64,000 bases of DNA from Shewanella japonica (GCF_002075795.1 NZ_CP020472.1:169001-233000), one strand, 5' to 3'. Counted from the stretch's first letter, positions 37,600 to 47,743 are shown. Program-made: numbers and translations. The notes: a model not told the origin generated them from the sequence alone.

Positions 37600-37752
37600 A
37601 TGGCTTTTTCAAGCTGAATGCCATTGAATATAGCCAGTTATTTACCCTTCCTTATTCTTTACCTTGTTACACTTGTAATGCTTTTGTTTGATGTAATGGC
37701 AGATGAGTATTAAACTTGCGCTATACCTGAAAGTATTATTAAGGAGAAACAA

Positions 37753-38340
37753 ATGGTGTTTTTTGTAAATACTCGTAATGTTTCTTCTGCCAAAGGCTTC
37801 ACCATAATCGAACTGGTTGTCGCGATTATTGTGTTGGCCATTTTAGCTGTTATCGCAGCGAGTCAGTTCATTGATGTGAAACGTGATGCTGAAATCAGCC
37901 GCGTAAAAGCAGTGGCGGCTTCGTTTGAGCAGTCAGTTACCTTTGCGCATACTCGCTGGCAAATTATTGGTGGAAGTGAACCAATGAATGATTTGCCTGA
38001 TTTTGCTGATAACGATTTAGATATGAATGCCTTTGGCTATCCATTAGGCACAGGCAAAGGTAATCCAATGGGGAACCCAGTTAATATTGGCCAAGGTCAG
38101 GCTGGGTGTGTGGATTTGTGGAATGCATTGATAGAAGACCCACCTAGCGTTGCCATTAGAAATACATCTGATGATGTTGATTTTGAATCCTATCGCCATA
38201 GTGCAGATGGCGGTACTGGTGCGACGCAATGTACTTATGTATTAAGAACACTGGGAGATACCAGAGGACGAAATCGCGCAGAAATCAAGATTGTTTATGA
38301 TTCGGTAGCAGGGACTGTCACTCCTTTCATTGAAGATTAA
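37753..38340 (+). CDS. Type IV pilin-like protein, orphan
   Basis: 195 aa with a type IV prepilin leader: 14 residues, then G|FTIIELVVAIIVLAIL with Glu at mature position 5, and a following hydrophobic helix. The globular part contains two Cys pairs at C-terminal positions (GCVDLW, TQCTYVL) that can close the pilin D-loop. AAGGAG lies just before the ATG. It resembles MSHA-type major or minor pilins, but no assembly genes (mshE, mshL, pilB) are near. Terminators flank it on both sides, so it is a single-gene unit. Confidence 0.85.
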   Translation: MVFFVNTRNVSSAKGFTIIELVVAIIVLAILAVIAASQFIDVKRDAEISRVKAVAASFEQSVTFAHTRWQIIGGSEPMNDLPDFADNDLDMNAFGYPLGTGKGNPMGNPVNIGQGQAGCVDLWNALIEDPPSVAIRNTSDDVDFESYRHSADGGTGATQCTYVLRTLGDTRGRNRAEIKIVYDSVAGTVTPFIED

Positions 38341-38389
38341 CCCGTACTCCACAGGGAGAGTTTGGTGTAATTTCAACGTTTAATAAAAC

Positions 38390-38423
38390 AAAACGGCTTA
38401 CTGTTTCCAGTAAGCCGTTTTTT
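38390..38423. terminator. Bidirectional terminator, pilin / PepSY gene
   Basis: Perfect 14-bp stem AAAACGGCTTACTG and complement, loop TTTC, T runs on both strands. It lies 49 bp after the pilin stop and 20 bp after the leftward PepSY gene stop. Confidence 0.92.
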
Positions 38424-38442
38424 GTTGTCATTTTAGCGGTAA

Positions 38443-39522
38443 CTAGCGTTTCTTTTTAAAGATTCGGCGGTAAAAAGTCACCGCACTGAATATTAAGATT
38501 ACTGTGCCAATCAATGCGATGACAGTGATAAATGCCACATACTTAAACGGCATATTCATTGCGTCATGCAAAGGTCTAACAAACGTAGCGATTTGGCCTG
38601 AAAGTGGTCTATCGCTGTGAAGCAGTGCCGACGTAATTGTGCCTTTATCATAGTTCATGTTGATACTATCAGCTTGACGTAACCAAACGTCATTATGGGT
38701 ATTAAATCGATAGCTATAAATTGCGTCAACAGGCTTTTTAGGTGCCTCTGCCTTCGCTTTTGGATCCGGTCTAGGCTGACGTGGCTTGCTGATTGATACT
38801 AACTCAGAATCTGGCCATACACTTTGTGCCGTTTGAATTTGGCTTTGCCAATCTTTTGCTTGGCTGATTGGGTATTGAATACTGCTATCTGGCGTTGTTT
38901 TAAGTGCGCCTGTCCACAACCCTTTGTAAGTAATTAAAAAGCCAGTAATACACAGTAAAAACAAAGGAACTGAGATGAAAAGTCCTAGTTGAATGTGGCT
39001 TTTTACTAAGCTGCTTGACTTAGTATTGCTTGGGATTGAATGCTTTAATCTGAATGTTTTGCGAACACGCCACCAAAGATAAATACCCACTAAGGTAATA
39101 ACACCACCGATCATCGATGCCCATGCATTAAGGTATTTACCAAAATCACCTAATAAGAAGTTGCGGTGTAGCCAGAACATGGTGCTATAGAGTGGAATAT
39201 CTCTCATTTTATAGGTTGAGAGTTCATTTAAATCGTTATCAAAAGCAATGGAGTGGCCTCTTGCTGCGATTTCGACATACGGAGAGTATTCAGTTGGAAA
39301 GCGAACCGTGCTCATTTCAGGGTAACGTTCAAAAAGTGTTTCGGTAACGTGTGCTTTTTGCTCAGACGTTAACGGCACATATTGCTGCCCTTTGTCGTCC
39401 ATTCTTTTAAGCATATCCATGCCGCCAAGATAAACACCTGTCGTTAACACAATCAGCATAGAAACACTGATAACGAAACCAACCCAGTTATGAAACCATT
39501 TTAAAGCAGGGACTACATTCAT
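38443..39522 (-). CDS. PepSY-associated membrane protein, iron-uptake type
   Basis: 359 aa with four membrane helices: about 10-33, 135-155, 185-205 and 325-350. Periplasmic PepSY-like segments include the stretch between helices 1 and 2 with WLHRNFLLGDFGKYLN, and the conserved FVRPLHDAMNMPF before the last helix. Conserved His residues in the helices (HNWVGF, LHRNFLLG, LHDAMN) suggest haem binding, as in siderophore ferric reductases of this family. It is divergent from a siderophore-type receptor with a Fur-like site on its side of the spacer, which supports a role in releasing iron from the imported chelate. Confidence 0.85.
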   Translation of the reverse strand: MNVVPALKWFHNWVGFVISVSMLIVLTTGVYLGGMDMLKRMDDKGQQYVPLTSEQKAHVTETLFERYPEMSTVRFPTEYSPYVEIAARGHSIAFDNDLNELSTYKMRDIPLYSTMFWLHRNFLLGDFGKYLNAWASMIGGVITLVGIYLWWRVRKTFRLKHSIPSNTKSSSLVKSHIQLGLFISVPLFLLCITGFLITYKGLWTGALKTTPDSSIQYPISQAKDWQSQIQTAQSVWPDSELVSISKPRQPRPDPKAKAEAPKKPVDAIYSYRFNTHNDVWLRQADSINMNYDKGTITSALLHSDRPLSGQIATFVRPLHDAMNMPFKYVAFITVIALIGTVILIFSAVTFYRRIFKKKR

Positions 39523-39618
39523 AGTGAAGTTCTCAAAGTACGTTATTAATGGCCAGTCAAAGATTGATAAGCCTGCTTCACTGTCAATAAATGACCGTCA
39601 AAGCAAAAATTTCGTGAA

Positions 39619-39633
39619 TGATAATTAATCTCA
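39619..39633. promoter_or_regulatory. Fur-type box upstream of the PepSY gene
   Basis: TGATAATTAATCTCA matches the 7-1-7 Fur repeat at 12 of 14 arm positions, within AATGATAA...TCATTT. It lies about 97 bp upstream of the leftward PepSY-protein start. The rest of the 579-bp spacer (39523-40101) is AT-rich without other structure I can name. Confidence 0.65.
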
Positions 39634-40051
39634 TTTCTTTACACAATTAAAGAAATGTAAAGACGCAACTTAATCAGAAAGATTGCCAAACAGGTCACAG
39701 TTTTTAATGAATGTTAAAGGTTGGGGTATTTTAACAAATGCATAACTATTCTTTATTTATTCATGTGAGTAAAAGGTGCTTATTTCAATTAAACCCTTTA
39801 CATATAAGAGATATGAGCCCATATGTTTTGTTATTGCTATGTTAATTGTTGATTTTAATCGATTGTTGGGTTTGTTTTGGGTTTCGGTGGTTTTGTGATG
39901 AAAAGTAAAATTTTTTATTCTGTTAACATTAAAAACAGTTAATACGCAATATTTATTCAACAACCGTAATGGGATTTGTTCTCATTAGTGCGGTTGTTCA
40001 CAGTTCTTAACTCCATTCATAAATAAAACTTCACAAAGTAAAGAACGCAAA

Positions 40052-40066
40052 TGATAATCCATCTCA
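40052..40066. promoter_or_regulatory. Fur-type box upstream of the siderophore receptor
   Basis: TGATAATCCATCTCA in the context AATGATAATCC...CTCATT matches the left Fur half perfectly and the right half partly. It lies 35 bp before the receptor ATG. Paired with the box at 39619, each divergent gene has its own site. Confidence 0.62.
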
Positions 40067-40101
40067 TTAACAATACCTGCCAATATTAAGGGCCATTTTG
40101 T

Positions 40102-42240
40102 ATGAGAATTTCACCGATTGCGTTCGCTGTTGTAGCAAGCTTAGCGTCTTCATCTGTAGCTGCAGAAGAAGTTGAAAATACTTCTGAATCTAGTCAAAGT
40201 TTCACTGCAGAGATTGAGCGCATTCAAGTCACTGGGATGAACTTCAACAACTACAAAGTGGGTTCTTCTTCTGGCGCAATGCGTGGCGATATCGACTTAA
40301 TGGACACGCCGCAGTCTGTGAATGTGATCCCTGACTTTGTTACCGACGAGCAGTTAGCAAGAAACTTATCAGAAGTACTTGTTAACGATTCAAGTGTGAC
40401 CGGTGGTAGTGAAAAGTGGAACCGCCAAGTATTCAATATTCGTGGTTTTGAATTAGATTCAGGTAGCGGCTTTTTAATTAATGGTCAGCAACAATGGTCT
40501 CACTACGTACAGCCAATTGAAACGCTACAACAAGTTGAAGTGTTGAAAGGTCCATCAAGTATGTTATACGGTCAGTCAGGTCCTGGTGGCTTGATTAACA
40601 TGGTCACTAAAAAGCCAACTTATGACACGCTATTTGATGTCGCATTTGATACCGATGCTCACGGTTCTACTCGTTTTCAGTTAGATGCAGGCGGCGCGTT
40701 AAACGATGCTGAATCTATTCGCTACCGCACTGTGTTAGTGAAGCAAGATACGAAATACTGGCGTGAATACCAAGACGGTAACGGTGAGCAAGAACAAGAA
40801 CGTGACCGCTTTTTAGGTTACATCAACCTTGAATTTGACTTACACGACGACGTGATGCTGTCGGTTAAATATGACTACACCGATGACAAAACAGGTATCG
40901 ATAGAGGTGGTTGGTTAGACGACAATGGTGACTTAGTTGGCGACCGTGAAGACATCTGGGATATGTCTTGGGCATTCACTGACAACAACGTAGAAAACTT
41001 AGGTGCTGACTTAACTTGGTATATTTCTGACGACTGGAAAATGACCACAGGTTATAACCACCAAACCTTTACTCGCCAACGTTTAGATTCGTCTCCTTCT
41101 ATGGTGTCGGGTATGGATCCTGTGACCGAAGGTTACCAAATTAAAGCCTTTGACCGTTACGATGATTGGCAACACAAAACAGCTTATATGGATTTCACGG
41201 GTATCGTGAATGCCTTTGGCATGGAGCACCAATTATTAGTCGGTGCTAACATTCTTGATTATTACTATGGTCAGCTAAGAGACAGTGGCGATGCGCAAAT
41301 TGTCATGCCTGGTCAAGATGTTCCAAGACCTGATCTTGATTACAACAATGACCCGACCAAGTCAGAATCTAGCTACAAGCATTATGGTTTCTATGTTCAA
41401 GATTTAATGACCATCAACGATGAGTGGCAAGTGCTTGCTGGCGTTCGTTATGATGAGCAAAAGAAAGATGGTGAAGGTGAGAACAGTTATGCCGTATCAC
41501 CTAAGTTTGGTGTGATTTACTCACCATCTGAGAATGGCAGTATTTATGTTAACTACTCAAAGAGCTTCAACCCTCAATCAATCGTGAGTAGTGATAACGA
41601 TGTCAATGAAGGCATGAACTTAGAGCCTGAGTACGGTGAGCAATATGAAATCGGTACTAAGTGGGAACTGTTTGATGGTGGCTTATTGCTAACTGGTGCG
41701 GTGTTCGATACCACTGTGACAAACGTGACTGTGCAAGAGCAACTTGAACAACCAATTGGCGATAAAGAATACATCACAACTCAAAGTGGTAAGCAGCAAC
41801 ACCGTGGTTTCGAAATGGGTGCACAAGGTCAAGTTAGCGACAATGTGTTCATAACGAGCTCAATGATGTACTTAGATGCTGAATACATTACTAGCGCAGA
41901 AGATACTGCACAGCTTGATGGTAAAACACCTGTTGATGCACCTGAATGGTCAGCTAATATCTGGACACGTTACGAAGTCACTGAAGATTTAGCGTTTAAC
42001 ATTGGTGCAATTTATGTGGGTGAGCGTTTTGCTAATACACAAAACACCATTGTTAAAGATGACTATGTTCGTTTTGATTTTGGTGCAGCATATACATTTG
42101 CCGTGCAAAACACTGATATGAGTGTTCGTTTTAACGTTAAAAACCTATTTGATACTGACTACTTAGGTGGTGGTACTAACACTGACGTCACTGTGGGTGA
42201 AGGTAGAAACTTTAGCTTAGCGTTTGAAGCAAAGTTCTAA
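40102..42240 (+). CDS. TonB-dependent siderophore receptor
   Basis: 712 aa outer-membrane receptor of the ferrichrome/catecholate (FhuE-like) group. Signal peptide ending at SSVAA, TonB-box region ERIQVTG (about 39-45), plug domain with MDTPQSVNVIPDF and VLKGPSSMLYGQSGPGGLINMVTKKP, and a barrel ending in aromatic FSLAFEAKF. The ligand cannot be told from sequence. It is divergent from a PepSY membrane protein with Fur-type sites between them and would use a TonB system such as the one at the left of this window. Confidence 0.92.
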   Translation: MRISPIAFAVVASLASSSVAAEEVENTSESSQSFTAEIERIQVTGMNFNNYKVGSSSGAMRGDIDLMDTPQSVNVIPDFVTDEQLARNLSEVLVNDSSVTGGSEKWNRQVFNIRGFELDSGSGFLINGQQQWSHYVQPIETLQQVEVLKGPSSMLYGQSGPGGLINMVTKKPTYDTLFDVAFDTDAHGSTRFQLDAGGALNDAESIRYRTVLVKQDTKYWREYQDGNGEQEQERDRFLGYINLEFDLHDDVMLSVKYDYTDDKTGIDRGGWLDDNGDLVGDREDIWDMSWAFTDNNVENLGADLTWYISDDWKMTTGYNHQTFTRQRLDSSPSMVSGMDPVTEGYQIKAFDRYDDWQHKTAYMDFTGIVNAFGMEHQLLVGANILDYYYGQLRDSGDAQIVMPGQDVPRPDLDYNNDPTKSESSYKHYGFYVQDLMTINDEWQVLAGVRYDEQKKDGEGENSYAVSPKFGVIYSPSENGSIYVNYSKSFNPQSIVSSDNDVNEGMNLEPEYGEQYEIGTKWELFDGGLLLTGAVFDTTVTNVTVQEQLEQPIGDKEYITTQSGKQQHRGFEMGAQGQVSDNVFITSSMMYLDAEYITSAEDTAQLDGKTPVDAPEWSANIWTRYEVTEDLAFNIGAIYVGERFANTQNTIVKDDYVRFDFGAAYTFAVQNTDMSVRFNVKNLFDTDYLGGGTNTDVTVGEGRNFSLAFEAKF

Positions 42241-42282
42241 GATAAGTGTAAAACAGCCTTTAAGGTAAACCGTGTTTTAGTG

Positions 42283-42321
42283 AAAAGCCCTAACGTCAGC
42301 GATGATGTTAGGGCTTTTTTT
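42283..42321 (+). terminator. Terminator of the siderophore receptor gene
   Basis: 16-bp stem AAAAGCCCTAACGTCA with one wobble pair, GCGA tetraloop, long T run, 43 bp after the stop. Confidence 0.9.
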
Positions 42322-42365
42322 ATTTAGATAAATACTGCAAAGCAAGAATGAGGGCTAAGCTCACT

Positions 42366-44315
42366 TTATAGGTTGGTAGCAAGGAATTTCTCAATCGCTT
42401 TGAAAGTCATTAAACGATGTTGATTATTGCTTAGGTAGTGATTGCCATTTTCAATTTCGACATATTCAACTGGTTTATCTAATGCGTCTAACTTGCGATA
42501 CATATCTCGGCTTTGACTGACTTGAACCACTTTATCGTTGTCGCCGTGGATCAATAAAATAGGCACATTAATTTTGTCAGCATGGCGAATAGGTGAGTAT
42601 TCATAAAGTTCATCATAATCATCACCAAGGGTTTTCTTAGTTAATTCATGGGTCGTATAAAAACGCGATAGTTTTACTAAATCCTCTACATCAGCGACAC
42701 CAGCAAAACTGATGACACACTGATAAAGCCCTGGGTTCATGGCTGCGCCCATCATGGCTGCATAACCGCCGTAACTGCCACCAACAATACAAATTTTGTC
42801 AGGGTCTGCGATACCTTGGTTGATTAAATAGCGTGTGCCTTGATCAACATCGCCCTGCATGGCCTTACCCCAACCTTGCATACCCGCCTTCTTGAATTCA
42901 TAGCCCAAGCCTGTAGACCCTCTGAAGTTCATTTGCAATACTGCGTAGCCTCGGTTGGCAAAAAACTGAGTCCAATAATCAAAACTGTCAGAGACATAAC
43001 TATGAGGACCACCATGTGGAAAAATGATCGTAGGCAGTTTTTTGGCTTCAATGCCCTTCGGCAGGGTGAGATAAGCTGGAATTTCTAAACCATCTTTCGC
43101 TTCATAGCTGATTTGTTGTGGCTCAACTAATAGCGCGGGTGTTAATTGAGAATATTTAGCTGCAATCACTTCCAGTCGGTTGGCATCACGATCGCCATAC
43201 AAAAACAAGCCGGGTTGAGTGGGGCTGGTGGCATACACCATATAGCGGCGTTCATTGTGGCTAAATTGAGTCAGGTAATTTTGGGTATCTGGCAGTGCAG
43301 CTTTTAAACGATTAACTAGCTTTTTATAGTTTTTATCCCAAAAATGATATTCATTGTCGTCACCAGTAGCTATACCAATTGCTTGACGCGTCACTTTAGA
43401 ATGGATCAGAGTGGCATGCACATCAGTATTATCTTGTTTATATACCAATTCTTTTTTCAACTTAGGATCGGTTAAATCCACTTTGAAAACGGCATAAAAG
43501 CCTTCATGGTAAGCTTTTACATAAAGCGTGTTGGGATTGACATCAAACCCCAGTGGAATAACGGTTTCTTCAGAATAAGCTTCACTTTTCCACAACAGTC
43601 GTAAGTCGCCATTGGCTTCGCTTTGCTCATAAATTCGGTACTCGGTGGTATCCCGATCTTGATAAGTGGCAATGCGTACTCGATGCTGTTGATCCGTCAT
43701 CCAATCAATAACGTGCTCTCGATAATATTGTTCAGTGGTAAAGCTGCCGTTATATAAATTGACTTTGATGACTGTTGGTTCGCTGACTCGTTTACTGAAA
43801 CCCGATACAGATAAAAGAATATGTTCAGGATCTTTAGGCAATAAATCAATAACGTCGCCTTGATATTGTGGGATAGAGTCGAATCGTTTTAACGCTTTTT
43901 TAGTTAACACACTGCCAGCTTCACCCGTGCTCAAATTGTATTTAATCAGTAAGGATTCATTGGCATTTTTACCAAAACGCTTAGATGGCATGAGTGCGGT
44001 TATCAGCAGTATTTCATCACTCGCCCAAGTTAGATTAGCGATCATGAACTTTTCGTGATCGTTTTTCATTGGGATATGAAACTGACCTGTTTCAGTATTA
44101 AATAAGGCCACAATTTTATGTGGTACTTCTGCAGTATCGTCTAAAAGAAGTGAAGCAATATGCTTACCGTTGGGGGACAGTCGTACATGACTTACATCAG
44201 GAATACTGGCAAAAGCCTCAACAGGTAATTGGGTGACCTTTGATGTTTGCGCAGGGGCTGTAAAAGGCGTATTGGTGATACATAACAACAGTATCAACAT
44301 AAAAATCCGTTTCAT
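42366..44315 (-). CDS. S9-family prolyl oligopeptidase-like peptidase, copy 1
   Basis: 649 aa with a signal peptide (MKRIFMLILLLCITNTPFTA). The N-terminal beta-propeller (about 30-390) is followed by an alpha/beta hydrolase domain with S514 (GGSYGGYAA), D594 (HGDNDKVV) and H626 (ENGNHYLS) as the catalytic triad. The closest named group is the dipeptidyl/acylaminoacyl peptidase (S9C) family; it would release dipeptides or blocked residues from peptides in the periplasm. The gene next upstream is a paralogue of nearly equal length, 54 nt away on the same strand, so the two arose by tandem duplication and may be cotranscribed. Confidence 0.9.
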   Translation of the reverse strand: MKRIFMLILLLCITNTPFTAPAQTSKVTQLPVEAFASIPDVSHVRLSPNGKHIASLLLDDTAEVPHKIVALFNTETGQFHIPMKNDHEKFMIANLTWASDEILLITALMPSKRFGKNANESLLIKYNLSTGEAGSVLTKKALKRFDSIPQYQGDVIDLLPKDPEHILLSVSGFSKRVSEPTVIKVNLYNGSFTTEQYYREHVIDWMTDQQHRVRIATYQDRDTTEYRIYEQSEANGDLRLLWKSEAYSEETVIPLGFDVNPNTLYVKAYHEGFYAVFKVDLTDPKLKKELVYKQDNTDVHATLIHSKVTRQAIGIATGDDNEYHFWDKNYKKLVNRLKAALPDTQNYLTQFSHNERRYMVYATSPTQPGLFLYGDRDANRLEVIAAKYSQLTPALLVEPQQISYEAKDGLEIPAYLTLPKGIEAKKLPTIIFPHGGPHSYVSDSFDYWTQFFANRGYAVLQMNFRGSTGLGYEFKKAGMQGWGKAMQGDVDQGTRYLINQGIADPDKICIVGGSYGGYAAMMGAAMNPGLYQCVISFAGVADVEDLVKLSRFYTTHELTKKTLGDDYDELYEYSPIRHADKINVPILLIHGDNDKVVQVSQSRDMYRKLDALDKPVEYVEIENGNHYLSNNQHRLMTFKAIEKFLATNL

Positions 44316-44369
44316 GTAAAGCTCTCTTTGGTATTGCCCACCCTCAATGTGAGGGTGGTGTTCAGTTGG

Positions 44370-46304
44370 TTAAAGTAAGTTTTTTTGTAGGAAGGCTTCG
44401 ATTGCCATAAAGGTGTTAATGCGGTGCTTGTTATTACTTAAATAATGATCACCATTTTCAAGTTCGATATATTCAACTGGCTTGTTAAGGTCTTCGAGTT
44501 CATCAAACATATCTTCACTGTGTTGTACCCGTACCACCCGATCTTTATCGCCATGGATAAGTAACACTGGCACATTAATATCTTTGGCTTTACTCAGAGG
44601 GGAACGATCATACAGGGCATCATAATCATCGCCGATTTGTTTTTTGACGATTTCAAAGTTGGTGTAACGTCTTGACGACTTCACTAAATATTCGATGTCA
44701 GTGACACCGGCAACACTGACAGCACATTGATAAAGATCTTTAGTGGTAGCAACACCCATTAGTGCGGCATAACCACCATAACTAGCTCCCACAATGCAGA
44801 TTTTATTGGGGTCAGCAGTGCCACGTTCAATTAACCATCGCGTGCCATCTTCAACATCATTTTGCATATCGAGCCCCCAGTTTTTAAGGCCCGCTTTCAT
44901 GAAGTCATAACCATAACCCGCAGAGCCCCTGAAATTCATTCTTAACACCGCATAACCTCGGTTGGCGAAGAACTGGGTCCAATAATCAAAACTGTTTGAG
45001 TCATAACTAATTGGGCCACCATGGGGAAAAATAATGGTCGGTAAGTTTTTAGCTTCTTGGCCTTTGGGGGTGGTTAGAAACGCTTGGATGTCTAAACCAT
45101 CACGGGCTTGATACGTCAGAATTTCGGTATCGGCTAACACATCAGGTGACAATTGCTTGTAGCGATAAGCAATAGGTAAGAGTTGGCCAGCATCTCGGTC
45201 GCCAAAAAAGTAGATCCCTGCCTCTTTCGCGTTGGTTGAATAAACGATATAACGGCGCTCATTTTCACTAAATTGAGTGATATAGTTGCGGTAATCTGGC
45301 AGAGCTTTGTTCAATCCGTTAGCAAGGCCAATGTATTCTTTGTCCCAAAACGTGTATTCAGACTCATCGCCATCATCAATGCCGATCACTTTCTTTTTTA
45401 ATTTTGAATAAATTAGCGAACCATTGACGTCACTAAACTCTTTGCTGAAAACTAATTCTTTAGTGAGCTTAGGATCTTGTAAGTTAACTTTAAAAATAGC
45501 CTCATAGCCTTCATGGTAAGCTTGTACATAAAGTATGTCTTTATCTTCTGCAAAGCCCATTGGCCATACTTGGTCTTCTTCAAATGCTTCGAACTCCCAA
45601 AGGAGCCTGCGGTCTTTATGGGCATCAGCTTGCTCATAAATTCGATACTGGGTGTCTTTACGATAAATACCAACTCGAATTCTATTTTGTCGGTCTGTTA
45701 CCCAATCGGTAATATTACTTTCAGCAGGTTGTTTGAAGCGAACGTTGCCATTATTTAAATTCACCTGAATGACGGATTCATATTGAGGTTTGTTTCCTAA
45801 GCCATTGATACCAAGTAATATATGTTTTTCATCATTAGGCAAGTAATCAATAATGTTGGATTGAATTTGCGGCATCCACTTAAACTTTTTAAGACCAAAA
45901 CGGCTGAGTAAATTCGAGATTTTTTTCTTACTGACAGAGTAGGTAATAATGCGAGTTTCAGTGGTGGGAGTACCGTAACGAACGGCGGGAAATTTTGCTT
46001 CAACAAGAAGCAAGTCATCACTGGCCCAACTCATTGACAATATGACAAATTTTTCATTATCTGTTTGGACAGGAAAAATGGACTCACGGGTATCAATATC
46101 TAAGATATTGATGATTGCGCCTTGTTGTTTATCAGTATTAAGTCTGACTAACGAAGCGATAAGTTTGCCATTAGGTGACATGGTGACATGACTGACATCA
46201 GGAATGCTGGCAAAAGCTTCTAGTGGCAGTAGCTGATTTTTCGCTACAGCGATATTGGCAAACAGCATCACAAAGGCCGTAAGCGAGGTTAAAATCCGTT
46301 TCAT
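44370..46304 (-). CDS. S9-family prolyl oligopeptidase-like peptidase, copy 2
   Basis: 644 aa, signal peptide (MKRILTSLTAFVMLFANIAVA). Same architecture as the downstream copy: propeller, then hydrolase domain with S508 (GASYGGYAA), D588 (HGDKDRVV) and H620 (ENGDHYLS). The paralogues share long near-identical blocks (LEAFASIPDVSHVT/R, FDYWTQFFANRGYAVL) but differ widely in the propeller, which controls access, so substrates may differ. All catalytic residues are intact in both. It is first in the pair and has its own promoter region towards the MATE gene. Confidence 0.9.
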   Translation of the reverse strand: MKRILTSLTAFVMLFANIAVAKNQLLPLEAFASIPDVSHVTMSPNGKLIASLVRLNTDKQQGAIINILDIDTRESIFPVQTDNEKFVILSMSWASDDLLLVEAKFPAVRYGTPTTETRIITYSVSKKKISNLLSRFGLKKFKWMPQIQSNIIDYLPNDEKHILLGINGLGNKPQYESVIQVNLNNGNVRFKQPAESNITDWVTDRQNRIRVGIYRKDTQYRIYEQADAHKDRRLLWEFEAFEEDQVWPMGFAEDKDILYVQAYHEGYEAIFKVNLQDPKLTKELVFSKEFSDVNGSLIYSKLKKKVIGIDDGDESEYTFWDKEYIGLANGLNKALPDYRNYITQFSENERRYIVYSTNAKEAGIYFFGDRDAGQLLPIAYRYKQLSPDVLADTEILTYQARDGLDIQAFLTTPKGQEAKNLPTIIFPHGGPISYDSNSFDYWTQFFANRGYAVLRMNFRGSAGYGYDFMKAGLKNWGLDMQNDVEDGTRWLIERGTADPNKICIVGASYGGYAALMGVATTKDLYQCAVSVAGVTDIEYLVKSSRRYTNFEIVKKQIGDDYDALYDRSPLSKAKDINVPVLLIHGDKDRVVRVQHSEDMFDELEDLNKPVEYIELENGDHYLSNNKHRINTFMAIEAFLQKNLL

Positions 46305-46384
46305 TGAACTATCCGTACAGAAATATGTGTTAATTTAATGTTATCAGTAAAAAGGTGGAGATTGATAGTCCATCGATGCTTAAA

Positions 46385-47734
46385 CTACTGAAAGTCATAT
46401 ATTTGCTTGAAGGTTTTACTGTAACGATAATGTAACCCTAACGACAGGCTCCGACACAGCATAAACGCACTCATCGCTGCCCATAAGCCATGATTGCCAT
46501 AATCTTGAAATGCATACCAACAGGGAAAAAATACCGCAAATGTGGCGATGACCATACTATTACGCATAACTTTGCCTTGAGCTGCGCCAATATAAACGCC
46601 ATCAAACAGGTAAGAGCCAAATGCCAAAAGCGGCATAAATACTAACCAAATTAGGTATACCTCAGCTTGTTGTTGCACGACCTCAATGCTGGTAAGCATA
46701 GTGATAATCGCATCACCCCCCAGATAAAATAATACACAAAAGCCCAATGAGAATAGTAACGACCAATAGCCCGCTAATGTCACTGAGTCATGCAATAGCG
46801 CTAAATCTTGTTGACCTATAGCGCGTCCGACTTCGGCTTCGGCATAATAAGCAATACCATCCAAAGCGTAAGAGATAAGCAGCAACAAGTTAAGTAAAAC
46901 CGCATTCGCAGCAATGATGTCATCACCTAACCCAGCACCATAAAATGTCATAAAGGTAAAACTGGCTTGTAAGCATAGGCTGCGAATAAAAATATCACGG
47001 TTGAGTTTTAATAAGCGTGAATAACCTTTTAGGCTTAAATGAACTAAAAGCTGACGGAAGTGAAAATCGTCTTGTTGGTATAGCGCTCGTTTGACGATAG
47101 TCGCTGCAACTAAAAACGCACAAATATCGGCAATCACAGAAGCAAGAGCCGCCCCTTTGACGTTCCATTCAAAACCAATGACGAACAATACATCAAGGAT
47201 AATATTCACTATGTTGGCAATGATTAACTGCCACATTGCCGCTTTGGGTGCTTGCCTGCCAAGTAACCAGCCCAATAACACTAAATTTACTAATGCAAAG
47301 GGAATCGACCAAATACGGATGTTAACGTACTCGCGACAAAAGTGTTGTACCTGTTCACTGGCTTGACTTAATGACAGAGCAAAATCGATTATCGGTTGCT
47401 GTAATAAAATCGCCGTAAAACCAAACATCAATGCCAGGCTGCAACCTTGAACCAGCAATTTTTGCTGAGTTACGTTATCATTAGCACCATAAGCTTGGGC
47501 AACCAGACCAGTGGTCGACATACGTAAAAAGCCCAACAGCCAGACAATTAAGGTAATTATTGTACTGCCTAGTGCCACACCGCCTAAGTAATAGGCTTCA
47601 CTTAAATGACCAATAACAGCGGTATCGACTAAACCTAATAGTGGGATAGTGATATTGGATAAAATCATCGGCAAAGCTAATGCAAATAGCTGACGGTTTT
47701 TTTGGCTGTTAAATAGTAATACTTTTAAGGACAT
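46385..47734 (-). CDS. MATE-family exporter, DinF-like
   Basis: 449 aa with about 12 membrane helices. The start of helix 1 (LFALALPMILSNITIPLLGLVDTAVIGHL) is the family's characteristic opening; the second half repeats it. MATE proteins export drugs or metabolites against Na+ or H+; the DinF subgroup, which this resembles, is linked to oxidative or DNA-damage stress in other bacteria. Only 9 nt lie between its ATG and that of the divergent deacetylase gene. No strong Shine-Dalgarno is seen for this gene. Confidence 0.88.
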   Translation of the reverse strand: MSLKVLLFNSQKNRQLFALALPMILSNITIPLLGLVDTAVIGHLSEAYYLGGVALGSTIITLIVWLLGFLRMSTTGLVAQAYGANDNVTQQKLLVQGCSLALMFGFTAILLQQPIIDFALSLSQASEQVQHFCREYVNIRIWSIPFALVNLVLLGWLLGRQAPKAAMWQLIIANIVNIILDVLFVIGFEWNVKGAALASVIADICAFLVAATIVKRALYQQDDFHFRQLLVHLSLKGYSRLLKLNRDIFIRSLCLQASFTFMTFYGAGLGDDIIAANAVLLNLLLLISYALDGIAYYAEAEVGRAIGQQDLALLHDSVTLAGYWSLLFSLGFCVLFYLGGDAIITMLTSIEVVQQQAEVYLIWLVFMPLLAFGSYLFDGVYIGAAQGKVMRNSMVIATFAVFFPCWYAFQDYGNHGLWAAMSAFMLCRSLSLGLHYRYSKTFKQIYDFQ

Positions 47735-47743
47735 AGGAATCTT

